NCBI RefSeq assembly: GCF_027922145.1
Contig: NZ_BSFC01000024.1
Location: 248,001-312,000 of the forward strand
Direction: 5' to 3'
Length of the DNA: 64,000 nt
From: Novosphingobium resinovorum
GTDB taxonomy: Bacteria > Pseudomonadota > Alphaproteobacteria > Sphingomonadales > Sphingomonadaceae
Made by a program: the position numbers and the translations under genes. Shown in pieces: positions 29,714 to 38,471 of this stretch; position 1 is the stretch's first letter; the number at the start of each line of letters is the position of its first letter. The notes under the pieces were generated by a model. The model saw nothing but the letters and a program-made list of their open reading frames with translations, did not search any database and was not told where the DNA came from.

Positions 29714-30868
29714 TCAGCGGTGATAGCGGTGGGGGACGAAGGGCATCGACACGACCTTGCCGTCGAGCTTCTTGCCCCGCATCTCGATGGTAAGCGCGGT
29801 GCCCTCTGCGGTGAGGGCGATATCGACGTAAGCCATGGCGATCGGCTGCTGCAGCGAGGGTGAGAAACCACCCGAAGTCACCACACCAACTTCCTGATTG
29901 CCGGAGAAAACCTTGGCGCCCTCACGCGCGGCCATGCGGCCTTCGACGATAAGACCGATGCGCTTGCGCGCGGTGCCCTCGGCGAAGTCCTTCAGCACGC
30001 GGTCCGAACCGGGGAAACCGCCTTCGGTGCGGCGGCGCTTGTTGACCGCGAACTTGAGGTCCGCGTCGATGACGCTGGTTTCGGGCGAAAGGTCATGGCC
30101 GTAGAGCGGCAGTCCCGCCTCCAGACGCAGGCTGTCGCGCGCGCCGAGACCGATGGGCTTCACTTCCGGCTCGCCGCAAAGCAGGTCGGCGACCATCGCC
30201 GCGGATTCGCCCGGAATGGCGATCTCGAAACCGTCCTCGCCGGTGTAGCCCGAACGGCTGATCCAGGCATCGACGCCGCCCAGCTTGAACGCAGCCCCCT
30301 TCATGAACTTTAGTTCGGAAAGCGGCGTGTCGCCTTCGACATGACGCTCCAGTGCAGCGAAAGCCTTAGGCCCCTGCAGCGCCAGCAGCGCACTTTCGTC
30401 GAGATGGTTGAGCGTCACATCGTCCGGCAGCAGTTCGCGCAGAGTACCGATATCGTCCCACTTGGTCGCGCCATTGACTACGAGATAGAAACCGGTCGCC
30501 CAGCGCGTCACCATCAGGTCGTCGAGAATGCCGCCGTCCTCGTCCAGAAGCAGCGAATAGCGCGGCGCGCCGAGCTTCAACGTGCCAAGATCGATGGGAA
30601 GTGCGGCTTCCACCGCGGCTTCCACCTCAGCGGTCACACCATGTTCACTGGAGATGTAGACCTGGCCCATATGGCTGACGTCGAACAGGCCCGCACTCTC
30701 GCGGGTCCAGAGGTGCTCGGCCATGATGCCCTCGTACTGGACAGGCATCCAGTAGCCGGCGAACTCAACCATACGACTGCCCTTCTCGCGATGCCATGCA
30801 TCGAGCGGGAGGGTCAGCGTGACGATCTCTTCGACAAGATCGTCATCGGAAACAGGATATTCGCTCAA
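29714..30868 (-). CDS. gcvT: Aminomethyltransferase (glycine cleavage T protein)
   Basis: GcvT releases ammonia from the aminomethyl group and forms methylene-tetrahydrofolate. The 384-residue protein has the folate-binding segments LPLDAWHREKGSRMVEFAGYWMPVQY, GLFDVSHMGQ and SRSGYTGEDGFEI. The best start is TTG at 30868 (LSEYPVSDD), with GGAG 7 bp upstream; no ATG or GTG gives a plausible N-terminus, and longer frames run into the riboswitch. It opens the glycine-cleavage set. Confidence 0.92.
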   Translation of the reverse strand: MSEYPVSDDDLVEEIVTLTLPLDAWHREKGSRMVEFAGYWMPVQYEGIMAEHLWTRESAGLFDVSHMGQVYISSEHGVTAEVEAAVEAALPIDLGTLKLGAPRYSLLLDEDGGILDDLMVTRWATGFYLVVNGATKWDDIGTLRELLPDDVTLNHLDESALLALQGPKAFAALERHVEGDTPLSELKFMKGAAFKLGGVDAWISRSGYTGEDGFEIAIPGESAAMVADLLCGEPEVKPIGLGARDSLRLEAGLPLYGHDLSPETSVIDADLKFAVNKRRRTEGGFPGSDRVLKDFAEGTARKRIGLIVEGRMAAREGAKVFSGNQEVGVVTSGGFSPSLQQPIAMAYVDIALTAEGTALTIEMRGKKLDGKVVSMPFVPHRYHR

Positions 30869-30905
30869 GACACGACTCCGCGAGCAGACATGGTACACCA
30901 ATAAG

Positions 30906-31119
30906 GTGCCCCCTCTGTCACGGAAACCTGAGAGCTTCCCCCGCGTCATCCCCAATGGGATGGGCCGGGTTACACCGTCGGCGGCCACGACCAGATGGGC
31001 GGGGCACTTTCCAGAGGCTCGCTGTCGACGCTGCGCGGTCCTTTTGCCTGAGAGATTCCGGGGCGGTTGCTCCTTCGGCGCCTCTTACCCGACGAATCGG
31101 TCCGAGGTCTCTCCCGCGC
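30906..31119 (-). ncRNA. Tandem glycine riboswitch upstream of gcvT
   Basis: The minus strand reads as two glycine aptamers in a row. Aptamer I (about 31119-31041) has GGGAGAGACC, the core GCGCCGAAGGAGCAA and the closing CTCTCAGGCAAAAG. Aptamer II (about 31040-30906) has CCTCTGGAAAG, GCCGACGGTGTAA and CTCTCAGGTTTCC...GACAGAGG. These are the conserved segments of the class. It lies about 37 bp before the gcvT start, which suggests control of ribosome access or a nearby terminator. In other bacteria glycine binding turns the gcv genes on. Overlap with the upstream frame is noted in the findings. Confidence 0.93.
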
Positions 31120-31897
31120 GTGTCAGCGAGTGAGCCGAGCCTTGGGTGAGAGGCCGGTGTAAGTCAACGCAAGGTTTGGTCAATTCGGGAACTATTCCCC
31201 GGCGAGGCCATGTTTTTCCGGAAGCTCGGCCCGCCGCCACTTTCAGCGCATCGTGCTCATGAACATGGCGCCCCTCGGCCTGTTCCCGCACGAAGCCGAG
31301 AATCGCCCGCGCCACATCGCGTCCGCGGATGGACCGAAACCGGCGCCACGAACCGTGCAGCACCAGCACATCGACGACCGGCGCGACCATCTGCCAGCCC
31401 GCTTCCATCGGCCGGCGCTCGGCACGTTCGCCGCGCAGCAGGCTGGGGCGCAGCACATCGAGCCGCCGGAAGCCGACGCGGCCCAGCGCCTCCTCCGTCT
31501 CCCCCTTTACCGAGAGATAGAAATTGCGGCTCTCCCGATCCGCCTCGACGGAGGAGACCACGACCATGTGTTCGATTCCGGCCGATCGCGCGGCCTCCGC
31601 GGTGAAGCGGACGAGGTCATGGTCTATCGCGCGGAACTGCTCCCGGCTGCCGGCCGCGGCGATGGTCGTTCCCAGCGCACAGACCAGCACGTCGGCCTGC
31701 GCCGCGCGGATTAGTTCCGGCCAGTCGATCGGCTCACCGACCAGCATCTCCATGCGCGCGCCGGGTGGCAACGCCGCCTCGCGTCGCCCGACCCCGATGA
31801 TGCGAACATCCTCGCGCCCCACCGCCTCCGCCATCAAGGCGGAGCCGACCAGCCCGGTCGCCCCGACCAGGCAGATCCGTGTCACCCCCTGCGTCAC
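31085..31897 (-). CDS. NAD(P)-binding Rossmann-fold protein (atypical SDR)
   Basis: The 270-residue product has the nucleotide motif VGATGLVGSAL (residues 11-21) and the SDR-like segment MVVVSSVEADRESRNFYLSVKGETEEAL with the YxxxK motif, as in NAD(P)H-binding oxidoreductases of the HTATIP2/NmrA type. The substrate is unknown. The last roughly 45 residues (after HEHDALKVAAG) look unstructured and the frame ends inside the glycine riboswitch, so the real C-terminus may have been extended by loss of a stop. It follows dgt after 9 bp. Confidence 0.8.
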   Translation of the reverse strand: MTQGVTRICLVGATGLVGSALMAEAVGREDVRIIGVGRREAALPPGARMEMLVGEPIDWPELIRAAQADVLVCALGTTIAAAGSREQFRAIDHDLVRFTAEAARSAGIEHMVVVSSVEADRESRNFYLSVKGETEEALGRVGFRRLDVLRPSLLRGERAERRPMEAGWQMVAPVVDVLVLHGSWRRFRSIRGRDVARAILGFVREQAEGRHVHEHDALKVAAGRASGKTWPRRGIVPELTKPCVDLHRPLTQGSAHSLTRAGETSDRFVG

Positions 31898-31906
31898 TTT
31901 CAGGCC

Positions 31907-33067
31907 TTACACATTGCTCAGGCCTTCCGGCGTGCGGCCGTAGATCTCGGCGTGGCGCGCGATGGCGAAGCGATCCGTCATGCCCGCGATGTAGTCGGCG
32001 ATGTGGCGGCTGCGTGCGGGCTCGTAGCGCGGCATGGTATCGATCCAGCTTTCCTCCATCAGCACCGTCTCCTGCGAATAGGCAGAATAGAGTTCTGCCA
32101 GCAGCGCCCGCGCGCGCTTCGCCGTATCGAGCTGTTCGGGGTGATAGTAGAGCTTGTCGTACATGAATCGCTTGAAGGCCCGCTCCCCCTCGGCCATCTC
32201 GGGCGAGAAGGCCACCAGCGCCCTGCCCGCGTCGCGGACTTCATCGATGCTGCCGATGCCGACGAGATTCTTCTGCGTCTGCCCGACGAGGTCGTTGACC
32301 ATGACGCCGATCTGGCTGCGGATCAGTTCGGCAAGCTGGCGGTCGAGCGGTACGCCCGGATAGCGGCGCTCCACCTCGTTCCAGTGATCGACGACGAACG
32401 GATGCGCGAGCAGTTCGTCGAGATCGAGGAACCCTGCCCGCAGGCCGTCATCGATGTCGTGGTTGTCGTAGGCGATGTCGTCGGACAGCGCGGCGACCTG
32501 CGCCTCCAGCGACGCATGCGTACCAAGGTCGAGATTATACGCCGCGTCGAGTTCGGCCAGCGCCCATGTCGGCGAAGCCACCGGACCATTGTGCTTCGCC
32601 AGGCCCTCCAGCGTCTCCCAAGTCAGGTTGAGGCCGTCGTGCTCGCAGTACGGACTGTCGAGCCGCATCAGCGTGCGCAGGGTATGGGCGTTATGGTCGA
32701 ACCCTCCGGCCTTGTGAAGCGCAGCGTCGAGCGCGTCCTCGCCCGCATGGCCGAACGGCGGATGGCCGATGTCATGCGCCAGCGCCAGTGCCTCCGTTAA
32801 ATCCTCGTCGAGACCGAGGATACGGGCGATGACGCGCGCGATCTGGGCCACTTCGAGGCTGTGGGTCAGGCGTACGCGATAGTGATCGCCGTCGGGCGCG
32901 ACGAACACCTGCGTCTTGTAGCGCAGGCGACGGAACGCGATCGAATGGATGATCCGGTCGCGGTCGCGCTGGTAAGGGCTGCGTGCCCCCCGGGCGATGC
33001 CGTTCTCGATCGAGAATTCGCGCCCGCGCGAACGGGACGGGTCGGAGGCGTAAGGAGCAAGTGTCAA
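31907..33067 (-). CDS. dgt: dGTP triphosphohydrolase-like protein
   Basis: The 386-residue protein belongs to the Dgt HD-domain family, which cuts dNTPs into nucleoside and triphosphate. The HD metal site is visible as RLTHSLEVAQIAR, LALAHDIGHPPFGHAGE and SDDIAYDNHDIDDG. The short N-terminus (RDRDRIIHSIAFRRLRYKTQVF) is the family's usual entry. The Rossmann gene follows directly. Confidence 0.95.
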   Translation of the reverse strand: MTLAPYASDPSRSRGREFSIENGIARGARSPYQRDRDRIIHSIAFRRLRYKTQVFVAPDGDHYRVRLTHSLEVAQIARVIARILGLDEDLTEALALAHDIGHPPFGHAGEDALDAALHKAGGFDHNAHTLRTLMRLDSPYCEHDGLNLTWETLEGLAKHNGPVASPTWALAELDAAYNLDLGTHASLEAQVAALSDDIAYDNHDIDDGLRAGFLDLDELLAHPFVVDHWNEVERRYPGVPLDRQLAELIRSQIGVMVNDLVGQTQKNLVGIGSIDEVRDAGRALVAFSPEMAEGERAFKRFMYDKLYYHPEQLDTAKRARALLAELYSAYSQETVLMEESWIDTMPRYEPARSRHIADYIAGMTDRFAIARHAEIYGRTPEGLSNV

Positions 33068-33113
33068 ACGGAACTCCGCGAGGAAGGCGACGACAGGACT
33101 GTCGCCGCGTGCC

Positions 33114-33431
33114 CTAGCGGGAGAGGCCGGTGCTGCACAAGAGCAGCGAAGTAGCCGTCACCTTGACCACACGCGGATCGTCGATCCGACGCGCGGCCTC
33201 GACCATCCCCTCCGGCGTGTGCGCCGCATCCTGCAGCGCGGTGAGCTTCTGGATTTGCCGAAGCGAGAGCTTGCGCACGAGGCGCTGCCCCATGCACGCG
33301 GCCGCCCGGTCGCTCAGGCCCGCCTCGGCGAAGGCAGTATGCACGCGGTACTCGGCGTACCAATGGGCACCGAACCACGTGGCAAGGCACAGGACAGCGA
33401 TGAAAGCGGCGGTCTTGATGAGGCGGATCAT
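33114..33431 (-). CDS. Hypothetical protein with N-terminal signal or anchor
   Basis: From ATG 33431 the 105-residue product begins MIRLIKTAAFIAVLCLATWFGAHWY, a membrane helix or signal, followed by a helical, mildly basic region with two cysteines. I do not recognise a family. It lies 46 bp upstream of dgt and may be cotranscribed with it. An in-frame start further upstream would add 13 residues without a ribosome-binding site. Confidence 0.6.
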   Translation of the reverse strand: MIRLIKTAAFIAVLCLATWFGAHWYAEYRVHTAFAEAGLSDRAAACMGQRLVRKLSLRQIQKLTALQDAAHTPEGMVEAARRIDDPRVVKVTATSLLLCSTGLSR

Positions 33432-33495
33432 GGGACGGGCATTACACCGGGGACGGCCGTAGAGAAACACTCACCATGCAAGGAAGAAGCAGGCA

Positions 33496-33531
33496 GGGCT
33501 TTACCACCCCTCACCCCGTATACTGTCGAGG
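33496..33531. repeat. 36-bp dispersed repeat, copy 2
   Basis: The partner of 12621-12656, identical except for one C/T change and two single-base indels that cancel in length. The stop codon readable on the minus strand in copy 1 is not in frame here, so the conservation is at the DNA or RNA level rather than of a peptide. Confidence 0.6.
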
Positions 33532-33612
33532 ATGTGCCTGCAGGGAAAATATCCTGCACCTGACATGCAGCAGATGAGGTCAGAGATGGGTGGGAAGAGG
33601 ACGTTGCGCATT

Positions 33613-33736
33613 GCCCAGCCGTAGCCTATCGGTCCTCCCGCAAGCGGGAGGGCGAACACCGCTTTCCCCGCCCGCTTACGGGAGGGGCAGCGAGACTTAC
33701 TGAGCCAAAGGCAAAGTTAGTCGCAGCGGGGTGGGC
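33613..33736. repeat. 120-bp compound palindromic repeat, CTCCCG type, copy 2
   Basis: This relative of the 8045-8165 element shares CCTCCCGCAAGCGGGAGG, ACGGGAGGGGCAGCGAGACTT, GTTAGTC-CAGCGGGGTGGGC in the same order, with a different middle. The left terminal repeat is degenerate. Confidence 0.75.
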
Positions 33737-33811
33737 AAAGAGCAACGTACGCCATGGAGCGCTTGCCGCCATTTCCCCGCTCCATCGAATACCCCACCAG
33801 CGATCCAGATC

Positions 33812-35239
33812 TTACTCCGCCAGCGCCTTGTTGATGTCCTCGACCATCTTCTTGGCGTCCGCGAGGAGCATCATGGTCTGGTCCATGTAGAACACGTCGT
33901 TGTCGACGCCAGCGTAGCCCTGCCCGCCCATCGAGCGCTTGATGAAGAAGATCGTCTTGGCCTTGTCTACGTCGAACACCGGCATGCCGTAGATTGGCGA
34001 GGTCTTGTCGGTCTTTGCCGCCGGGTTCACCACATCGTTGGCGCCGATGATGAAGGCGACGTCGCACTGCGCGAACTCGCCGTTTATGTCCTCAAGCTCG
34101 AAGACTTCGTCGTAGGGAACGTTCGCCTCGGCCAGCAGGACGTTCATGTGCCCGGGCATGCGACCGGCGACCGGGTGGATCGCGTACTTCACGCCGACAC
34201 CATGCTTCTTGAGCTGGTCCGCCATCTCGCGCAGCACGTGCTGGGCCTGCGCCACCGCCATGCCGTAACCGGGGATGATGATGACATTCTCGGCCTCTTT
34301 CATGAGGAACGCCGCATCCTCGGCCGAGCCGCGCTTCCATGGGCGTTGCTCCTGCGTCTCACCGCCGCCCGCGCCTGCTTCCGCGCCGAAGCCTCCGGCG
34401 ATGACCGACAGGAAACTGCGGTTCATCGCCTTGCACATGATGTACGACAGGATCGCGCCCGATGAACCCACCAGAGCGCCGGTCACGATCATCGCGGTGT
34501 TGTGCAAGGTGAAGCCCATCGCCGCCGCTGCCCAGCCCGAGTAGCTGTTGAGCATCGAGACGACGACCGGCATGTCGGCGCCGCCGATCGGGATGATGAG
34601 CAGGAAGCCGATCGCGAAGGCCAGTCCAACGATGATCCAGAACAGAGGGTTCTCCCCCGGTCCCGCCGCACCGGAGTGCGCGAAAAGCGCCGTCAGCACG
34701 AGGATCGCGCCCAGTGTACCCAGATTGATGACGTGGCGCGCGGGCAACAGGATCGGCGATCCGCTCATGTTGCCGTTGAGCTTGGCGAAGGCGATGACCG
34801 ACCCGGAGAACGTGATCGCACCGATGGCCACGCCCAGCGCCATTTCCAGCCGGCTGACGGGCATGATGTTGCCATCGGCGCCAAGGATTCCGAACGCCTC
34901 GGGATTGAGGAACGCGGCCACTGCCACCAGCACGGCGGCGAGCCCGACGAGCGAGTGAAACGCGGCCACCAGTTGCGGCATCGCGGTCATCTGGATTCGG
35001 CGCGCCATGACGAAGCCGACACCGCCGCCGATCGCTATGGCGACGAGGATTTCGGGCAAGCTGGCGATCTCGTGCGTGACCAGCGTTGTCACGACGGCGA
35101 TGCCCATGCCGAGCATCCCGTAGCGGTTGCCCCTGCGGCTCGTAGCCGGCGAAGACAGCCCCCGCAACGCGAGGATGAAACAGACCCCGGCGATCAGGTA
35201 TGCGACCGCGACCCATGGACTGACGGAGTGCGCCTCCAT
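33812..35239 (-). CDS. pntB: NAD(P) transhydrogenase, beta subunit
   Basis: PntB forms the membrane channel domain and the NADP(H)-binding domain III of the proton-translocating transhydrogenase, which makes NADPH from NADH. The 475-residue protein has about nine helices in the N-terminal 270 residues, then the domain III motif IIPGYGMAVAQAQH and GANDVVNPAA. ATG 35239 overlaps the pntA2 stop; a longer frame upstream belongs to pntA2 in another frame. Confidence 0.96.
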   Translation of the reverse strand: MEAHSVSPWVAVAYLIAGVCFILALRGLSSPATSRRGNRYGMLGMGIAVVTTLVTHEIASLPEILVAIAIGGGVGFVMARRIQMTAMPQLVAAFHSLVGLAAVLVAVAAFLNPEAFGILGADGNIMPVSRLEMALGVAIGAITFSGSVIAFAKLNGNMSGSPILLPARHVINLGTLGAILVLTALFAHSGAAGPGENPLFWIIVGLAFAIGFLLIIPIGGADMPVVVSMLNSYSGWAAAAMGFTLHNTAMIVTGALVGSSGAILSYIMCKAMNRSFLSVIAGGFGAEAGAGGGETQEQRPWKRGSAEDAAFLMKEAENVIIIPGYGMAVAQAQHVLREMADQLKKHGVGVKYAIHPVAGRMPGHMNVLLAEANVPYDEVFELEDINGEFAQCDVAFIIGANDVVNPAAKTDKTSPIYGMPVFDVDKAKTIFFIKRSMGGQGYAGVDNDVFYMDQTMMLLADAKKMVEDINKALAE

Positions 35240-35523
35240 CACTTGCGGTCCTTCTTCTTGTACATGGCCAGCATGCGTTCGGTCACCGCAAAGCCGCCGA
35301 AGATGTTGACGCTGGCCAGCACGACCGCACCCAGCCCCAGCCATTTCCCGACCGGCGATCCCGAAGCCGCGCTCGCCACCAGCGCGCCGACCACGATCAC
35401 CGAAGAGATCGCGTTGGTCACCGCCATCAGCGGCGTATGCAGCGCTGGCGTCACCGACCACACGACATAGTAGCCCACGAAACAGGCGAGTACGAAGATC
35501 GAGAGGATCGAGACGAAATCCAT
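35239..35523 (-). CDS. pntA2: NAD(P) transhydrogenase, alpha subunit part 2 (membrane)
   Basis: The 94-residue protein has three membrane helices (SILSIFVLACFVGYYVVW, LMAVTNAISSVIVVGALVA, GLGAVVLASVNIFGGFAV) and corresponds to the C-terminal membrane part of the E. coli alpha subunit. Splitting the alpha subunit into two genes is common in alphaproteobacteria. It lies between pntA1 (one base apart) and pntB (one-base overlap). Confidence 0.95.
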   Translation of the reverse strand: MDFVSILSIFVLACFVGYYVVWSVTPALHTPLMAVTNAISSVIVVGALVASAASGSPVGKWLGLGAVVLASVNIFGGFAVTERMLAMYKKKDRK

Positions 35524-35524
35524 G

Positions 35525-36667
35525 CTAGCCGCCCTGTTCCTGCAACCTCGGATGCACCACCTGCCCGCCGCGTGTCAGGCGAATGGCCTCGCCGATCTCC
35601 TCGTCCAGCACAGGACCACCCTGTTCCTTGTCCCAGAAGGCCGAGACGAAGTTGAACAGGTTGCGCGCATAGAGTGCCGAAGCATCGGCCGGGAGATGCG
35701 CGGGCGTGTTTGAATAGCCGATGATCCTGACTCCGTGGCGCTCGACCACCTGGTCCGGCACAGTCCCCTCGACATTGCCGCCCTGCGGCGCGGCAAGGTC
35801 GAAGATCACGCTGCCCGGCTTCATCGAGGCGATCTGCGCGTCGGTCACGAGGCGCGGTGCCGCGCGGCCCGGAATCAGTGCAGTAGTTATGACGATGTCC
35901 TGTTTGGCGATGTGCGCGGAGACCAGTTCCGCCTGCGCGCGCTGGTATTCCTCGCTCATTTCGCCTGCGTAGCCGCCCGAGCCCTCACCCTCGATCCCGG
36001 CTACGCTCTCGACGAAGATCGGCTTGGCGCCAAGTGACTGGATCTGTTCTTTGGTAGCCGATCGCACGTCCGTGGCGGAAACCTGTGCGCCCAGCCTGCG
36101 CGCGGTGGCGATGGCCTGTAGGCCCGCGACACCGACACCCATGACGAAGCACTTGGCCGCACTAACCGTGCCTGCCGCGGTCATCATCATCGGGAAGGCG
36201 CGGCCATAGGCACCCGCCGCCACCAGCACCGCCTTGTAGCCGGCAAGGTTGGACTGGCTGGAAAGCACGTCCATCGACTGCGCGCGGGTGATGCGCGGCA
36301 TGAACTCCATAGCCAACGCCTCCAATCCGGCGGCGGCATAGCCATCCACGTGGGCACGCTGACCGAACGGATCGATAATCGCGACGACCCACGCCCCGGA
36401 AGCCACGCCGCCCAGCAGCGCGGGATCAGGCCCCTGCACCGCGAAGACGATCTGCGCATTCGCCAGAACTGCGTCCAGGGGACCGACTTCGGCCCCGGCA
36501 GCGCGATAATCCTCGTCGGAGATGCTGGCGGACAGTCCGGCCCCGCTCTCCACTGCCAGCACGGCACCGAGAGCGGAGAGCTTGCGAACCGTCTCGGGCG
36601 TGGCGGCAACGCGCGTTTCACCCGGCGCCCGTTCGGCGAGGACCGCGATGCGGCGCTGGAGCGTCAA
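35525..36667 (-). CDS. pntA1: NAD(P) transhydrogenase, alpha subunit part 1 (NAD-binding)
   Basis: The 380-residue soluble domain I binds NAD(H). It shows the alanine-dehydrogenase-like N-terminus (LAERAPGETRVAATPETVRKL), the RxQ loop region and the Rossmann motif VMGVGVAGLQAIATARRLGA, plus the mobile-loop segment. The three pnt genes are tightly packed, in the order pntA1, pntA2, pntB on the minus strand, and the small oxidase subunit gene precedes them. Confidence 0.95.
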   Translation of the reverse strand: MTLQRRIAVLAERAPGETRVAATPETVRKLSALGAVLAVESGAGLSASISDEDYRAAGAEVGPLDAVLANAQIVFAVQGPDPALLGGVASGAWVVAIIDPFGQRAHVDGYAAAGLEALAMEFMPRITRAQSMDVLSSQSNLAGYKAVLVAAGAYGRAFPMMMTAAGTVSAAKCFVMGVGVAGLQAIATARRLGAQVSATDVRSATKEQIQSLGAKPIFVESVAGIEGEGSGGYAGEMSEEYQRAQAELVSAHIAKQDIVITTALIPGRAAPRLVTDAQIASMKPGSVIFDLAAPQGGNVEGTVPDQVVERHGVRIIGYSNTPAHLPADASALYARNLFNFVSAFWDKEQGGPVLDEEIGEAIRLTRGGQVVHPRLQEQGG

Positions 36668-36680
36668 GCAGCCGCCCCGC

Positions 36681-36806
36681 TCAGGAGGCGATCAGACCGA
36701 CGACCAAGGCCGCAATGACGATAATGACCCCGGTGCTCCAGGTCGCGGCCTTGATGAAGCCGTTGTAGGTCTCGGTCGCGGCCTTGATGTCGTTACCCGA
36801 AGCCAT
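36681..36806 (-). CDS. aa3-type cytochrome c oxidase subunit IV, short form
   Basis: The 41-residue peptide MASGNDIKAATETYNGFIK (residues 1-19) followed by one membrane helix (ATWSTGVIIVIAALVVGLIA) is the bacterial aa3-type oxidase subunit IV family (COX4_pro_2), defined by the ETY-GF-K-ATW pattern. It is a small accessory subunit of cytochrome c oxidase. It starts the minus-strand set that continues into pntA1 after 13 bp, so it is transcribed with the transhydrogenase. Confidence 0.85.
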   Translation of the reverse strand: MASGNDIKAATETYNGFIKAATWSTGVIIVIAALVVGLIAS

Positions 36807-37017
36807 TGTCTCTTTTCCCCAAAACTGTTTGCTTTCCAGTGGACACTAACCGGGCCGGGCTTGCCGCTCAAGGGCGAAGAAGGTCCATGACGGCGTCACT
36901 AACCGATCATGAACATCCGGTTCCGCGCGTTCCAACCGCAGCCTTAATCCGCTCTTTACCCGTTTGCCGTAAGTTCAAGTTCCAGAAAGCGAAGAGGCGA
37001 CACGAAGCGACACCACC

Positions 37018-38436
37018 ATGGCGGACCTTGACCAGCGCCTCCTCATGCTCATCGACGATGAGCCGGCCCAGAGCCGCCTGATCTCCGCACTCGCCTCGCG
37101 CGAGGGGTGGCGTACCCTGATCGTGCGCGATGCCGAGACGGCGATCGCCACGCTCGGCACCCGGCAGGGCATGCAGCTTTCGGCAATTATCCTCGACCAG
37201 TGGGTGCCCGGCGACGACGCCTGCGCGCTGATTTCCGAGCTTAAGGCCCGCCGTCCGGCCCTCCCGATCCTGATGCTGACCGCCAGCACCTCGCCGCTGC
37301 TCGCGGTGGAGGCGATGCGCGCGGGGGCGACCGATTACCTCGTCAAGCCGGTCGCCCCCGACCGGTTGATGCACGCCCTGCGCTCTGCGACGACGCGCGA
37401 GGCACCGCGCGATGAACTCGCGCCGCTGACGGAAAAGATGCCGTCGAACCCCGATTTCGAATCGATGATCGGCGCCGCGCCCAACTTCCGCAAGGCGCTG
37501 GCCGTCGCCGCCAAGGCGGCACGCGGCCATTCCCCGGTGCTGATCGAGGGCGAGAGCGGATCGGGCAAGGAAATGCTCATCCGCGCCATGCATGCCGCCA
37601 GCCCGCGTTCGCGCATGCCGCTGCGGATCATCAACATCGGCGGCGTACCAGCCAACTCCATCGAGTCGGTCCTGTTCGGCCATGAAAAGGGCGCCTTCCC
37701 CGGCGCGTTCGACCGCCAGATCGGTGCGCTCCAGCATTGCGACGGCGCCACCCTCGCCCTCGACGAGATCGACCGGCTGCCCGAATCGGTACAGGAACGC
37801 CTGCTCGAAGCGGTGAAGAAGGGCGACTGTCGCCCGATCGGTGCCCGCCACTCGTTCCGCGTCGATGTCCGCCTGATTGCCGCGAGCAACCTCCCGTTGG
37901 CGGACCTTTCCGACCAGGGCCACTTCATGCCCGAACTGCTGACGGCCCTGTCGCCCACCAAAGTGCTGCTGCCACCCCTGCGTGAGCGTACGGGCGATAT
38001 TCCCGCGCTCACCCGCTTCTTCCTCGCCCGGATAGGCGAGCAGCCGGGGCTTCGCGAACTGGGCATCGCCGACGGCGCGCTCTCGTTGCTCGCCGCCTAC
38101 GACTGGCCGGGCAACGTGCGTCAGTTGCAGGCGGTACTGTTCCGCGCAGCCGTGTTTTGCGACGGTGATGCGCTGACGTCGGAAGATTTTCCGCAACTTC
38201 TCAACATATTGGGCACAGGTTTGTCCACAGCCCCGCAGATGCCGGAGAGCGCCGGCGTTATGCTCTATACCGCCGACGGGAACCTGCGACCGCTGGACGA
38301 GATCGAGGCCGACGTCATCCGCCTTGCCATCGGTCTCTACCGTGGCCGCATGACCGAAGTAGCCCGTCGCCTCGGCATCGGGCGCTCCACCCTCTACCGC
38401 AAGCTGTCTGAGCTGGGCATCGACAACGCCGCCTGA
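37018..38436 (+). CDS. NtrC-like response regulator with altered sigma-54 loop
   Basis: The 472-residue protein has a receiver domain (1-125; acidic pocket Asp13/14, phospho-acceptor Asp60, Lys110), an AAA+ domain (Walker A GESGSGKE at 178-185, Walker B LALDEI at 246-251) and a Fis-type HTH at the C-terminus (MTEVARRLGIGRSTLYRKL). The sigma-54 contact loop, normally GAFTGA, reads GAFPGA (225-230). The threonine is essential in most enhancer-binding proteins, so it may not activate sigma-54 in the usual way. It diverges from the pnt genes; no sensor kinase is adjacent. Confidence 0.9.
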   Translation: MADLDQRLLMLIDDEPAQSRLISALASREGWRTLIVRDAETAIATLGTRQGMQLSAIILDQWVPGDDACALISELKARRPALPILMLTASTSPLLAVEAMRAGATDYLVKPVAPDRLMHALRSATTREAPRDELAPLTEKMPSNPDFESMIGAAPNFRKALAVAAKAARGHSPVLIEGESGSGKEMLIRAMHAASPRSRMPLRIINIGGVPANSIESVLFGHEKGAFPGAFDRQIGALQHCDGATLALDEIDRLPESVQERLLEAVKKGDCRPIGARHSFRVDVRLIAASNLPLADLSDQGHFMPELLTALSPTKVLLPPLRERTGDIPALTRFFLARIGEQPGLRELGIADGALSLLAAYDWPGNVRQLQAVLFRAAVFCDGDALTSEDFPQLLNILGTGLSTAPQMPESAGVMLYTADGNLRPLDEIEADVIRLAIGLYRGRMTEVARRLGIGRSTLYRKLSELGIDNAA

Positions 38437-38471
38437 CCCGCCCAGACTTCTCGCACAGGAAAGTGGGAGAG

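Larger units (their letters stand above)
33432..33811. other. Gene-free repeat region between dgt-side genes and pntB
   Basis: About 380 bp hold the second copy of the 36-bp repeat (33496-33531) and a 120-bp compound palindrome (33613-33736). The rest has no open frame that I can support. The neighbouring genes are on the same strand; the stretch is the downstream flank of pntB and the upstream flank of the small protein gene at 33114-33431. Confidence 0.6.
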
